A program made the translations under genes and the position numbers. DNA of 64,000 bases from Cloacibacterium rupense (GTDB lineage: Bacteria > Bacteroidota > Bacteroidia > Flavobacteriales > Weeksellaceae), in contig NZ_BMLV01000002.1 in assembly GCF_014645495.1 (NCBI RefSeq), positions 673,191 through 737,190 of the forward strand. The letters run 5' to 3'. Below are positions 53,033 to 61,564 of this stretch, one piece after another. Each line of letters opens with the position of its first letter. Position 1 is the stretch's first letter. Under the pieces are notes generated by a model that had not been told where the DNA came from, did not search any database, and was given only the letters and a program-made list of their open reading frames with translations.

Positions 53033-53746
53033 ATGTCGTTAGAGAAACAACAGTTCATAGACAGTAAATTCCTTAGTGTTTTTAATGACAAAGCATTTAA
53101 AGAAATTTTGTCTAAAGAAGATTACAATAAATACATAGAAGCGAGAAAAACAGTTTTCTTTAATAAAGGAGAAGCTCTTTTTGAAGAAGGCAGTCCTGTA
53201 GAAGGTGTTTATTTTATAGAAAATGGAACTGCTAAGTTATACAAATTAGGATTTAATAGAAAAGAACAAATTTTAAGATTCATTAAAGAAGGTGATATCA
53301 TTGGTTATCGTTCTTTATTAGTAGGTGAGGCATACCAAGCAACTGCTGAAGCAATGAGTGATTTGCAAGCTATATTTATTCCTGGTGATGTTTTTTTACA
53401 TTTATTAGAAGTAGACCCTCAGCTTTCTTATGCGATGCTTCAAAAGATTTCCTTCGAGTTGGGCGAAAGTTCTAACACAGTAACTTTCTTAGCACAAAAA
53501 ACAGTAAGAGAAAGATTAGCAGAAGTATTACTCCTTTTAGAACAAAAATTAGGAACAGATCCTGAAGGGTTTATCAAAATTTCATTAACAAGAGAAGAAA
53601 TTGCTAACCTAATAGGAACAGCTACAGAAAGTGCTATTAGATTAATTTCAGAGTTTAAGCAAGATGATTATATTGCAGTGGAAGGAAGAAATATTAAAAT
53701 CCTTAACCACGAAAAACTAAAAAAATTAGGACACGTAGTTCTTTAA
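53033..53746 (+). CDS. Crp/Fnr family transcriptional regulator
   Basis: 237 residues. Cyclic-nucleotide-binding-like beta barrel (about 25-130, NKGEALFEEGSPVEGVYFIENGTAKLY), dimerisation helix, and a Crp-type helix-turn-helix (about 175-215, LTREEIANLIGTATESAIRLISEFKQDDYI). The N-terminal cysteine cluster of oxygen-sensing Fnr is absent, so oxygen is not sensed through an iron-sulfur cluster. It is divergent from ccoI, so control of the cbb3 locus is likely. A hairpin terminator follows. Confidence 0.92.
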   Translation: MSLEKQQFIDSKFLSVFNDKAFKEILSKEDYNKYIEARKTVFFNKGEALFEEGSPVEGVYFIENGTAKLYKLGFNRKEQILRFIKEGDIIGYRSLLVGEAYQATAEAMSDLQAIFIPGDVFLHLLEVDPQLSYAMLQKISFELGESSNTVTFLAQKTVRERLAEVLLLLEQKLGTDPEGFIKISLTREEIANLIGTATESAIRLISEFKQDDYIAVEGRNIKILNHEKLKKLGHVVL

Positions 53747-53755
53747 AATATTTTC

Positions 53756-53790
53756 AAGTTCCAAGTTTCTAGACTTGGAACTTTTATTTT
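53756..53790 (+). terminator. Terminator after the Crp/Fnr gene
   Basis: AAGTTCCAAGT/ACTTGGAACTT (53756-53766 with 53773-53783) followed by a T-run. The words (AAGTTCCAAGTTTCTAG) resemble the repeat upstream of queE. Confidence 0.82.
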
Positions 53791-53793
53791 TAG

Positions 53794-53801
53794 TAACTTT
53801 G
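53794..53801 (+). promoter_or_regulatory. -7 box of panB
   Basis: TAACTTTG, TAnnTTTG, 32 nt before ATG 53834. The -33 element is not clear. Confidence 0.4.
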
Positions 53802-53833
53802 AAACATAAACCATAAACTCTGAACATAAGATT

Positions 53834-54649
53834 ATGTCTGTACACTCAGAAATAAAAAAAGTAACTACCGAAACCTTACGAAAAATGAAATTCGATAAGG
53901 AAAAAATCACCATGCTTACCGCCTATGATTATACCACTGCCAAAATGGTAGACGCAGGTGGTGTAGATGCAATTTTGGTTGGTGATTCTGCTTCTAATGT
54001 AATGGCTGGCCACGAAACCACACTTCCTATAACTTTAGACCAAATGATTTATCATGCACAATGTGTGGTAAGAGGTGTAGATAGAGCTTTGGTAGTAGCG
54101 GATTTGCCTTTTGGAACGTACCAATCAGACCCTCAGAAAGCATTAGAGTCTGGCGTAAGAATGATGAAGGAATCTGGAGCGCATGCCATAAAAATAGAAG
54201 GCGGAGAAGAAATAGCAGAATCTGTATCTAGATTAGTAAAAGCAGGAATTCCTGTAATGGGGCATCTCGGTCTTACTCCGCAAAGTATCTATCAATTTGG
54301 AACTTATAAGGTAAGAGCAAAAGAAGACGCTGAAGCTGAAAAACTTCTAAATGATGCGAAAATTCTAGAAAAACTGGGTTGTTTTGCATTGGTTTTAGAG
54401 AAAATACCTGCTAGTTTGGCAAAAAAAGTTTCAGAAAGCATCAGTATTCCAACTATTGGGATTGGAGCGGGTTCAGATTGTGATGGCCAAGTATTGGTCT
54501 ATCATGATATGGTTGGTATGAATAAAGGTTTTTCGCCAAAATTCTTGAGAAGATATCTTGACCTTTATACCGAAATTACAGGGGCGGTTTCTCAGTATGT
54601 AAAAGATGTAAAAGACGTAAGTTTTCCTAATAAAGAAGAAAGTTATTAG
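53834..54649 (+). CDS. panB: 3-methyl-2-oxobutanoate hydroxymethyltransferase
   Basis: 271 residues, the (beta/alpha)8 enzyme that makes ketopantoate for pantothenate and CoA. Family blocks ITMLTAYDYTTAKMVDAGGVDAILVGDSASNVM, VVADLPFGTYQ, IKIEGGEE, GHLGLTPQS and TIGIGAGSDCDGQVLV are all present. Normal length. The next CoA-pathway gene in the window is coaBC, 45 kb away. A terminator separates it from the pseudouridine synthase gene. Confidence 0.96.
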   Translation: MSVHSEIKKVTTETLRKMKFDKEKITMLTAYDYTTAKMVDAGGVDAILVGDSASNVMAGHETTLPITLDQMIYHAQCVVRGVDRALVVADLPFGTYQSDPQKALESGVRMMKESGAHAIKIEGGEEIAESVSRLVKAGIPVMGHLGLTPQSIYQFGTYKVRAKEDAEAEKLLNDAKILEKLGCFALVLEKIPASLAKKVSESISIPTIGIGAGSDCDGQVLVYHDMVGMNKGFSPKFLRRYLDLYTEITGAVSQYVKDVKDVSFPNKEESY

Positions 54650-54674
54650 GAAAAATATTCTTATAATAAACTTA

Positions 54675-54706
54675 AAAGTTGAGTGCAATTGCTCAACTTT
54701 TTCTTT
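54675..54706 (+). terminator. Terminator after panB
   Basis: AAAGTTGAG/CTCAACTTT (54675-54683 with 54692-54700) followed by T-rich sequence. Confidence 0.83.
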
Positions 54707-54712
54707 ATTTCA

Positions 54713-54720
54713 TAAATTTG
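54713..54720 (+). promoter_or_regulatory. -7 box of the RluA-family gene
   Basis: TAAATTTG, TAnnTTTG, 16 nt before ATG 54737, immediately after the panB terminator. Confidence 0.45.
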
Positions 54721-54736
54721 TATTTTAAATATTGTA

Positions 54737-55435
54737 ATGTCTTCAAAAAACGAAAATATTTCTTCTCAAATCCTCTACGAAGATAATCACCTACTTGTTA
54801 TTAATAAAAAAGTAGGGCAATTGGTGCAAGGTGATAAAACCGGCGATGAGTCTTTGCTAGATTCTATCAAAAATTTTATTAAAAATAGAGATAATAAACC
54901 TGGAAATGTTTTCTTAGGTTTGGTTCATAGAATTGATAGGCCAACTTCTGGTTTGGTGATATATGCCAAGACTTCTAAAGCGCTTACAAGGCTTACTCAA
55001 ATGGTGAAAAACCGTGAAATAAAAAAAACATATTGGGCAGTGGTAGCCAAAGAAATGATTCCTCAGTCACAACGTTTGGTGCATTATCTCAAAAAAAATG
55101 AAAAAACCAATAAAGCTACAGTTTTTACAAAACCTACAGATGGTGCTAAAGAAGCAATCCTCACCTACAATATCATTAAAACTTTAGATAATTATCTGCT
55201 TTTGGAAATAGATTTAGAAACAGGAAGGCATCACCAAATAAGAGCGCAATTATCTAAAAACGGTACATCTATAAAAGGTGATTTAAAGTACGGTTCACCA
55301 CGCTCTAATCCTGATGGAGGAATCAATCTTCATGCTAGAAAATTAGAATTCATGCATCCTGTAACTAAAGAAAATATAGAAATTACAGCGCCGGTTCCAC
55401 AGAACGATGCTGTTTGGCGAGCTTGCGAAGGATAA
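54737..55435 (+). CDS. RluA family pseudouridine synthase
   Basis: 232 residues, single catalytic domain, no S4 domain. ILYEDNHLLVINKKVGQLVQGDKTGDESL at the N-terminus and the catalytic HRIDRPTSGLVIYAKTSKA (aspartate in HRID). It isomerises uridine in rRNA or tRNA. Short RluA-type members act on tRNA or 23S rRNA; which one is unknown here. A bidirectional terminator follows. Confidence 0.92.
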   Translation: MSSKNENISSQILYEDNHLLVINKKVGQLVQGDKTGDESLLDSIKNFIKNRDNKPGNVFLGLVHRIDRPTSGLVIYAKTSKALTRLTQMVKNREIKKTYWAVVAKEMIPQSQRLVHYLKKNEKTNKATVFTKPTDGAKEAILTYNIIKTLDNYLLLEIDLETGRHHQIRAQLSKNGTSIKGDLKYGSPRSNPDGGINLHARKLEFMHPVTKENIEITAPVPQNDAVWRACEG

Positions 55436-55465
55436 AAAAATCCGAGAAATTTCTCGGATTTTTTC
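55435..55465. terminator. Bidirectional terminator
   Basis: Perfect palindrome AATCCGAGAAATTTCTCGGATT (55439-55460) flanked by A- and T-runs, between the convergent pseudouridine synthase and outer-membrane receptor genes. Confidence 0.88.
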
Positions 55466-55466
55466 T

Positions 55467-57695
55467 TTATTGATTAGGAAGACCAGAATCATCTTTTTTG
55501 TCTTGTTTAATGAGGTTCGGGTCTTCTTTTGCCAATTTATTTTTGGTAGGAAGTTTATAATTAATAGAAATTCCAAAATTTTGAGAATCAAAATTATTCC
55601 CGAGATATAAATTAGAATTGTTATAAAGTGAAGTTACAGCATTTACATTGGTTCTAAAGAGGTCATTGGCAAATACAGAAACCGTAAGTCTATCTTTTAA
55701 GAATTTTTTGGTAGCAGTTAGGTCGAAACTATTCATCCAAGGTTTTTCCATTCTGTAGTAATACCAATTTCCTTTGGTCATTGTGCCATAATTAGCTACT
55801 AATTTTATGTCTTGAGGTAAAATAAATTGTGCCATGATATTGAAAATCCAAAATCCTTTGTTATTGTTATTAGGAAGTTCATGAAATTGATATCCTGCAT
55901 AAACATAAAGGAAATTCATTTTATCAGGATTGATATTGAATTTCATGGTTTCTTTTAAACCTTTAGTAAAAAGCATAAAAGGGATGGGTAATCCAAAATT
56001 GAAATTATGAATTTTCATAGAAGATACATTAACAAAACCATTGCTCACACCATAGGCTTCTCTATTGTCAATAATAGGTTTTTCTTCAAAAAAATATTTC
56101 TTTTCAGCAAATTGAATCGATTGGTTCTCTGCCAAACTCATATTATAACCAATAAATGCGTAATCAAAGACAGAAAGCTTCGCTTCGAAATTATTAAAAA
56201 TAGTAGGTTGTAAATTAGGATTTCCTCCGAAACTGATATTTCCGTTTTGGTAATTGGTATTATTTGGGTTGAGCCAAGAAATATTTGGTAATTGTATTTT
56301 TCTATTATAATTCAAAGCAAAATAAATCTGCTGCCCGAAATTATACTGAATACTTGCATTAGGAAAAAGACTAAATTTTTTAAATGGGATTAAATTTTCT
56401 GTCAACTTTCCGGTCTTCAAATCAACTGTTTTTCCAGAAATGTCATAAGCTTCTGCTCTGGCTCCTAAGGTAAAATCAAATTTCTTTTTCTTAGCTTGAA
56501 TTTCTGCATAAGTAGAAGTGGTTTGTCTTTGGTATTCTAGATTGGTAACTCCAAAAGAATCGGTATCATAATCTAATCTTTCAAACAATCCACCAATTGA
56601 AATTTTCCCTTCATCTAATATTTTAATTGGTTGAGAATAATCAATTCTGAAAGTGGCTACATTTTGATTGGAACTTGTCTCTAAATTATTGTTTTGAGTA
56701 GTAGAAGTAGATTCAATGTATTTTTTTCCATCTAAAACATAGTCAGAATCAAAAGTGTTATAACTTGCATTCAAGTCTAATTTTTTGTTTTTATCGTCAA
56801 ATTTTACTTGATAAGTTACACTTAAATCTTTTCTCCAGTTTTTAGTTTCTCCAAAGTCTTTGGTTGTATAATCATCTATGCTGTAGATGTAATTGGGAGC
56901 GGTTCCTGTTCTATTGGCAATAAAGCCATAACTGTTGTTTTCGGTGTCATTATTATTGTGGTTAATATCATAATTGACCAATAATCTGTCTTTTCCTATA
57001 TCAAAAGTAAGCGCAGATTTCACAAAATAACCTCTATTGAGTTGCTCTGAAAACACATTAGAAACTTTATCAATAATAGATTCTCTGTAGGTTTCTCTAT
57101 AATTTTGTCCGAAATTAAGTTGCCAACCGAAATATTTATTTTTGGCATTTAATAAAATTGAGTTATTGGTTCTGTTTCTGTATTTTTCGTAATTGGTGAA
57201 AGCGTATCTTCCTGTATAAGTAGCAGAAAGATATTTTTGAGCATTTTTATTGGTGATAATATTGATGATTGCACCACCAGAAGTAGCAGGAAATTCCGAG
57301 CCGGGTTGTGTAACCACTTCTACTCGTTCTACAGAATTGGCAGGCATTCCCTCTAGAAAAGCTTGCAGTTGATTTCCGCCAATGTTCAGCGGTCTTCCGT
57401 CCATATAAACATCTAATTGTTTTCCTTGGTACATCATTCCAGCTACATCGGAGACGATAAGTCCGGGTAGTTTTTTCAATCCTTCGCTTAGATTACCAGT
57501 ATTTAGATGCGCTTGTTCAGAAAAATCAAAAATAGTTCTGTCTGCTTTTTGTTCTACGGCTTTTTTGGTCTTGGTAATGGTTACACCGTCTATTTGTTTT
57601 TCTTTTGCCGTGTCATTTTTATTGGTTTGAGAAAAACCCAACTGCGAGATAAACAACAACCCTGTTGCTATAATAAAATTTCTTTTCATATTCAT
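55467..57695 (-). CDS. TonB-dependent outer membrane receptor, beta-barrel family
   Basis: 742 residues with a signal peptide (MKRNFIIATGLLFISQLGFSQ, Met3; the listed start adds two residues). A plug domain is visible (about 55-150, LPGLIVSDVAGMMYQGKQLDVYMDGRPLNIGG; IINIITNKNAQ), then a long 20-22-strand barrel. It lacks the carboxypeptidase-like domain that usually precedes the plug in this outer membrane beta-barrel protein family. No ligand or SusD partner; substrate not predictable. It follows a TlpA-like gene by 100 nt and a terminator. Confidence 0.88.
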   Translation of the reverse strand: MNMKRNFIIATGLLFISQLGFSQTNKNDTAKEKQIDGVTITKTKKAVEQKADRTIFDFSEQAHLNTGNLSEGLKKLPGLIVSDVAGMMYQGKQLDVYMDGRPLNIGGNQLQAFLEGMPANSVERVEVVTQPGSEFPATSGGAIINIITNKNAQKYLSATYTGRYAFTNYEKYRNRTNNSILLNAKNKYFGWQLNFGQNYRETYRESIIDKVSNVFSEQLNRGYFVKSALTFDIGKDRLLVNYDINHNNNDTENNSYGFIANRTGTAPNYIYSIDDYTTKDFGETKNWRKDLSVTYQVKFDDKNKKLDLNASYNTFDSDYVLDGKKYIESTSTTQNNNLETSSNQNVATFRIDYSQPIKILDEGKISIGGLFERLDYDTDSFGVTNLEYQRQTTSTYAEIQAKKKKFDFTLGARAEAYDISGKTVDLKTGKLTENLIPFKKFSLFPNASIQYNFGQQIYFALNYNRKIQLPNISWLNPNNTNYQNGNISFGGNPNLQPTIFNNFEAKLSVFDYAFIGYNMSLAENQSIQFAEKKYFFEEKPIIDNREAYGVSNGFVNVSSMKIHNFNFGLPIPFMLFTKGLKETMKFNINPDKMNFLYVYAGYQFHELPNNNNKGFWIFNIMAQFILPQDIKLVANYGTMTKGNWYYYRMEKPWMNSFDLTATKKFLKDRLTVSVFANDLFRTNVNAVTSLYNNSNLYLGNNFDSQNFGISINYKLPTKNKLAKEDPNLIKQDKKDDSGLPNQ

Positions 57696-57739
57696 TTTAG
57701 TTCTCCTTATAAGACAACTGAAATCTTATTTTGTTACAT

Positions 57740-57769
57740 CAAAAAAGTCACTCTTTTTTTAGAGTGACT
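57740..57769 (-). terminator. Terminator after the TlpA-like gene
   Basis: AGTCACTCT/AGAGTGACT (57746-57754 with 57761-57769), T-run on the minus strand. It separates the TlpA-like gene from the receptor gene. Confidence 0.83.
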
Positions 57770-57795
57770 TTAATAAGTTTTTTTTTAAGATAATT

Positions 57796-59652
57796 TTATA
57801 AATTTTCTGCAATTAATGCTCCTAAATTGCCGTCATAACCTTCGCTTCTTGAAATGATATTTCCTTCTTTGTTAATTATTATTTCGCAAGGAACTCCTTT
57901 GATTTTAAAGCTTTGTGCAACTTTGTCATCTAAGTCTAACAATACATTGAATGTGTATTTGTTGTCAGAAATAAATTTTGCTACTGTTTTTTTAACGTCT
58001 TCAGGTTTTTTGTTTTCTTGTACATCTACAAAGAAAAACTCTACATCTTTACCTTTATATTGATTCACTAATTCTTGCATATGAGGAAGTGAAGATCTGC
58101 AAGGACCACACCAAGTCCCCCAGAAATCAAGCACTACAATTTTCCCTTTGTAATCAGATAGTTTTACTGTTTTTCCTTCTAAATTTGTTAATGAAAAATC
58201 TTTGGCTTTTAAATCACCACCGTAATATTTATAGAGTTCTTGTTGCGCTTTTTTAGTTGCTATTTTTTTGTTTTCTGTTCTTAATTTTTCAATTTCTTGG
58301 GTTGGTAGATTTTGAGATTGGTAAATTTCAGATAGTTTATGGTATAGATTATCACTTATATTATTTTCTTTCAATAAGTTATAGATGTAGTTTTTTACAA
58401 AATCGTTTCCTTTTACTTTTTCTGCTGATAAAACGTATCTTTCTCTATTGCTGTCATCTATAAAATCAAAATTGATAAACTTACTTTGTTCAGCGAATGC
58501 TTCTTGGTATCTTTTCTGCTTATAAAGTATCATTCCTAGGGCATCAGTATAGAACATAAATTTTTGGTCATAGTTAGATTGGGCATCATATTCATTCAGA
58601 GTATTTATCTTTTCACTGTATATTTCTAGTGATTTTCTTGCGAGTTTTTCTGCAAAATCTAGGTCTTTTCCTTCAGAATTGATGCGGTCTCCGTCTGCAA
58701 GCTTCCAAGCAGTTTCATTATATAAATTTGCAGTAAGCCAATTATTAGAAATTTCTTTTTCAAATTTTTCTATTCTCTCCCAATTTTTTTCTTCAATTGC
58801 TTTTTTAAGTAAAACTGTTCTAATTTGGTCAATGGTTTGTATGTCATAAAAATGTTTTGAATATTTTTGAAACTCAGAGATAAATTGATTGACTATAGTT
58901 TCATCTAATTGAAAATCAGGTTGTCTTATTTTGTCAAAAAAACTATCAGAAAATTTAGATTTAGCTAAAAGTCCTTTGGGATATTTTTCTAAAATGATTT
59001 TAGAAAGTTGCTCTTCTTTGTCGAAATTATTTGCATTTCTATAATAAAAGATTGCTTTGACTAAACTATTTTCGTCCTCTTTATTTTCCAATTCTTTCGC
59101 ATATTTTTCGGATAACAATTTTCCTTTTTCTGGATTAGCTTTATTTACAGCAATTAGATATTTAAAATAAGTTTCAGAGTAATCTTTTAATTTAGGATAG
59201 GTCTTAAATAAGTTTTCAAATTCTGATGATAATTTGGCATCAGGATAATTGAGTTTAAAAACATAATTAGCAAATTCCATCAAAATGAGTCTGTCTGCTT
59301 CTGGTTCTCCATTTTTAGTATTTTTTAAATAATAAGTAAATGCTTTGTCTTCATTTTTATCGGTATAAGTTTCATTGTTATTTTTGAAAATCATCATTAC
59401 CGTTTTTATAGAATCAGGGAGTTTAATGGTGAACTCATATTTAGAATTCACTTTTTTTAGTGGTGATTTTCTTTCTCCGATACTGCTTATGTAATTGGCA
59501 TATACATTATCTGGAACATTGATTCCTTTTTCTGGTTCATAAATAAATACGTTTTCTTTGCCAGATACAACTTTGTTTTTAGGGTAGATTTTAGAATTTT
59601 GCGAGAAGCTAAGAATACTTAATAAAGTAAACAAAATGGTTATTTTTTTCAT
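57796..59652 (-). CDS. TlpA-family thiol-disulfide protein with long N-terminal domain
   Basis: 618 residues from ATG 59652 (MKKITILFTLLSILSFSQ, signal peptide); an upstream ATG at 59673 adds seven residues and is possible. The first 470 residues are mostly helical and TPR-like (AKELENKEDENSLVKAIFYYRNANNFDKEEQLSKIILEKYPKG) with a beta domain at the start. The C-terminal domain (about 480-618) is thioredoxin-like with FWGTWCGPCRSS and a cis-proline in KGVPCEIIINKEG. Similar large TlpA proteins occur in Bacteroidota; the redox partner is unknown. Confidence 0.88.
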   Translation of the reverse strand: MKKITILFTLLSILSFSQNSKIYPKNKVVSGKENVFIYEPEKGINVPDNVYANYISSIGERKSPLKKVNSKYEFTIKLPDSIKTVMMIFKNNNETYTDKNEDKAFTYYLKNTKNGEPEADRLILMEFANYVFKLNYPDAKLSSEFENLFKTYPKLKDYSETYFKYLIAVNKANPEKGKLLSEKYAKELENKEDENSLVKAIFYYRNANNFDKEEQLSKIILEKYPKGLLAKSKFSDSFFDKIRQPDFQLDETIVNQFISEFQKYSKHFYDIQTIDQIRTVLLKKAIEEKNWERIEKFEKEISNNWLTANLYNETAWKLADGDRINSEGKDLDFAEKLARKSLEIYSEKINTLNEYDAQSNYDQKFMFYTDALGMILYKQKRYQEAFAEQSKFINFDFIDDSNRERYVLSAEKVKGNDFVKNYIYNLLKENNISDNLYHKLSEIYQSQNLPTQEIEKLRTENKKIATKKAQQELYKYYGGDLKAKDFSLTNLEGKTVKLSDYKGKIVVLDFWGTWCGPCRSSLPHMQELVNQYKGKDVEFFFVDVQENKKPEDVKKTVAKFISDNKYTFNVLLDLDDKVAQSFKIKGVPCEIIINKEGNIISRSEGYDGNLGALIAENL

Positions 59653-59802
59653 TTTAGATTGATTTTTATTCAAAATTATATTTTAATAGCTTAATACGAT
59701 TGTTAAAATCTGCTAAAACTTACATTTCCTCTATCAATACTTTTTGCAGATAAAAATGAGGGTTTTGTAGAAAAGCACTATACTTTTCTAGGATATAAAT
59801 AC

Positions 59803-59810
59803 TAATTTTG
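59803..59810 (+). promoter_or_regulatory. -7 box before the sensor kinase gene
   Basis: TAATTTTG, TAnnTTTG, ends 5 nt before ATG 59816, predicting a leaderless or near-leaderless transcript for the kinase-regulator pair. Confidence 0.42.
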
Positions 59811-59815
59811 TAAGA

Positions 59816-60817
59816 ATGAGAAAGTTCACATTGCCACTTATACATATTATAGTCTGGGTATATTTATTTTATACTATGCTTTTTATTAGTGTAGAAGACG
59901 AATCCATATTTGCCAGCCTTTTAACATATTCTACGATTTTAATAAATGTAGCAACTTTTTATTTTAATTATTTTTTTATTTTACCAAAAATCACGTATAA
60001 TCCAAATACCAAAAAAACAGTAATAAGTATAGTTATTATTATTTTGTTTTATGTTTTTCTGAAATATTTCATAGAAGAAATTTTAATTATTAAAATTTTA
60101 AAAACAAAAGTTCTATATATGAAAGACAGTTTTATTTGGTTTTTAAATTTCAGTATTATTCAATCTACCATGCCAATTTTGTTCAGTAGTTTTATATGGT
60201 TTATTGACAATTCTTTCAAAGTTGAAAAAGAAAGACAAGAATTACTCCAACAAAAAAACGAAGCCGAAATGTCTCTTCTGAAATCACAAATCAATCCGCA
60301 TTTTATTTTTAATACCCTTAATAATATTTATTCTCTAGTCAATCAAAAGTCTGATAAATCTCTGAATGCCATAGAAAAATTGGGAGATTTGTTAAGGTTT
60401 TCTACTACAGAAATTAGAAAAGACTTTACCAGTTTACATGATGAAATTCAATATCTTAAAAATTATATAGATTTAGAAAGTTTAAGGATTTCTACCCCAG
60501 AAAATATTCTTTTTGAAGATAAAACAGAGAATAAAGATTTGAAAATTGCACCAATGATTCTCATTCCGTTTGTTGAAAATGTTTTCAAACACGGTAATTT
60601 GAGAGATTTTCCGCTTGAAATTTCCATTGAAACAAAAGCGAACCAATTGTTATTTCATCAAAAAAATAAAATTTCAAACTTAGAAAAAGATAAAAGTTCA
60701 GGAATTGGAATTGAAAACGTAAAAAAACGACTTTCCATTATTTATCCAGATAAGCATCAACTTGAAATTTTGAATGATGGTGAGTTTTACGAAGTAAATT
60801 TGATGGTAAATTTATGA
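59816..60817 (+). CDS. LytS-type sensor histidine kinase
   Basis: 333 residues. Four membrane helices (about 5-25, 38-57, 68-90, 107-130), then the His_kinase domain with INPHFIFNTLNNIYSLV (phosphoacceptor histidine about 162) and the C-terminal ATPase segment (PFVENVFKHGN, GIGIENVKKRL). No extra sensing domain outside the membrane, so the signal is probably felt in the membrane. Its stop overlaps the response regulator start (ATGA). Pairs with a LytTR regulator. Confidence 0.93.
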   Translation: MRKFTLPLIHIIVWVYLFYTMLFISVEDESIFASLLTYSTILINVATFYFNYFFILPKITYNPNTKKTVISIVIIILFYVFLKYFIEEILIIKILKTKVLYMKDSFIWFLNFSIIQSTMPILFSSFIWFIDNSFKVEKERQELLQQKNEAEMSLLKSQINPHFIFNTLNNIYSLVNQKSDKSLNAIEKLGDLLRFSTTEIRKDFTSLHDEIQYLKNYIDLESLRISTPENILFEDKTENKDLKIAPMILIPFVENVFKHGNLRDFPLEISIETKANQLLFHQKNKISNLEKDKSSGIGIENVKKRLSIIYPDKHQLEILNDGEFYEVNLMVNL

Positions 60818-61512
60818 AAATTAAATGTTTAATAATTGATGATGAACCTCTAGCAATTCGTTTGTTAGAAGATTATATTTCTAAAACCTATTTTTTGGAG
60901 TTCGGGTTCTCTACGGTAAATCCGCTGATGGGTTTACAAAAAATGAAAGAAGAATCTTATGATTTGGTTTTTCTAGATATTCAGATGCCAGAACTTAATG
61001 GGATGGATTTTTTGAAAATCATTAAAAATAAAACGCCCATCATTCTTACAACAGCCTATTCTGATTTCGCCCTAGAAAGTTATGAATACGGAGTGGTGGA
61101 TTATCTCTTGAAGCCCATTTCTTATGACAGATTTTACAAAAGTGTTTTGAGGGTTAAAGATCGATTTTTAGAGAATTCTTCAGAAAAATCAATCATAGAA
61201 GAAAATGATTTTTTCTTTGTAAAATCTGAAGGGAAAAAAGTAAAAGTACATTTTCAAGAAATTCTTTATATAGAAGGTTTGCGAGATTATGTGAATATAA
61301 AAACCACGTCAGACGAGTTTATCATTTTAGAAAATCTTAAAAACTTAGAAAATTTGCTTCCTAAATATTTTAAAAGAATTCATAAATCGTATATTGTAAA
61401 TCTTCAGAAAATCACTTCTATTGATGGCAATAAGGTTTTTATAGAAAAATTTCCCATAAATATTGGCGAAACTTATAAAGTGTCTTTTCAGAATTGGTTT
61501 AAGAGCCAATAA
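60814..61512 (+). CDS. LytTR-family response regulator
   Basis: 232 residues. Receiver domain (about 1-115) with the acidic pocket DD (9-10), phosphorylation site D55 and conserved lysine K100; LytTR DNA-binding domain (about 135-232) with FKRIHKSYIVNLQKI. It is translationally coupled to the kinase. The regulated genes are unknown; the divergent TlpA-like gene is the nearest candidate. Confidence 0.94.
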   Translation: MKIKCLIIDDEPLAIRLLEDYISKTYFLEFGFSTVNPLMGLQKMKEESYDLVFLDIQMPELNGMDFLKIIKNKTPIILTTAYSDFALESYEYGVVDYLLKPISYDRFYKSVLRVKDRFLENSSEKSIIEENDFFFVKSEGKKVKVHFQEILYIEGLRDYVNIKTTSDEFIILENLKNLENLLPKYFKRIHKSYIVNLQKITSIDGNKVFIEKFPINIGETYKVSFQNWFKSQ

Positions 61513-61538
61513 AAAACCACCCGAAAAACTTCGAGTGG
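61511..61538 (-). terminator. Terminator after aconitase
   Basis: CCACCCGAA/TTCGAGTGG (61517-61525 with 61530-61538, one mismatch) followed on the minus strand by six T. It also lies just after the response regulator stop on the plus strand. Confidence 0.78.
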
Positions 61539-61564
61539 CAATCAATATATTTAAAAATCTAATT

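Noticed and set aside
53756-53790. Mobile-element end at the Crp/Fnr 3' hairpin
   Set aside because: The inverted words are followed by T residues directly after the stop codon, which fits an intrinsic terminator; no transposase or target duplication is present.
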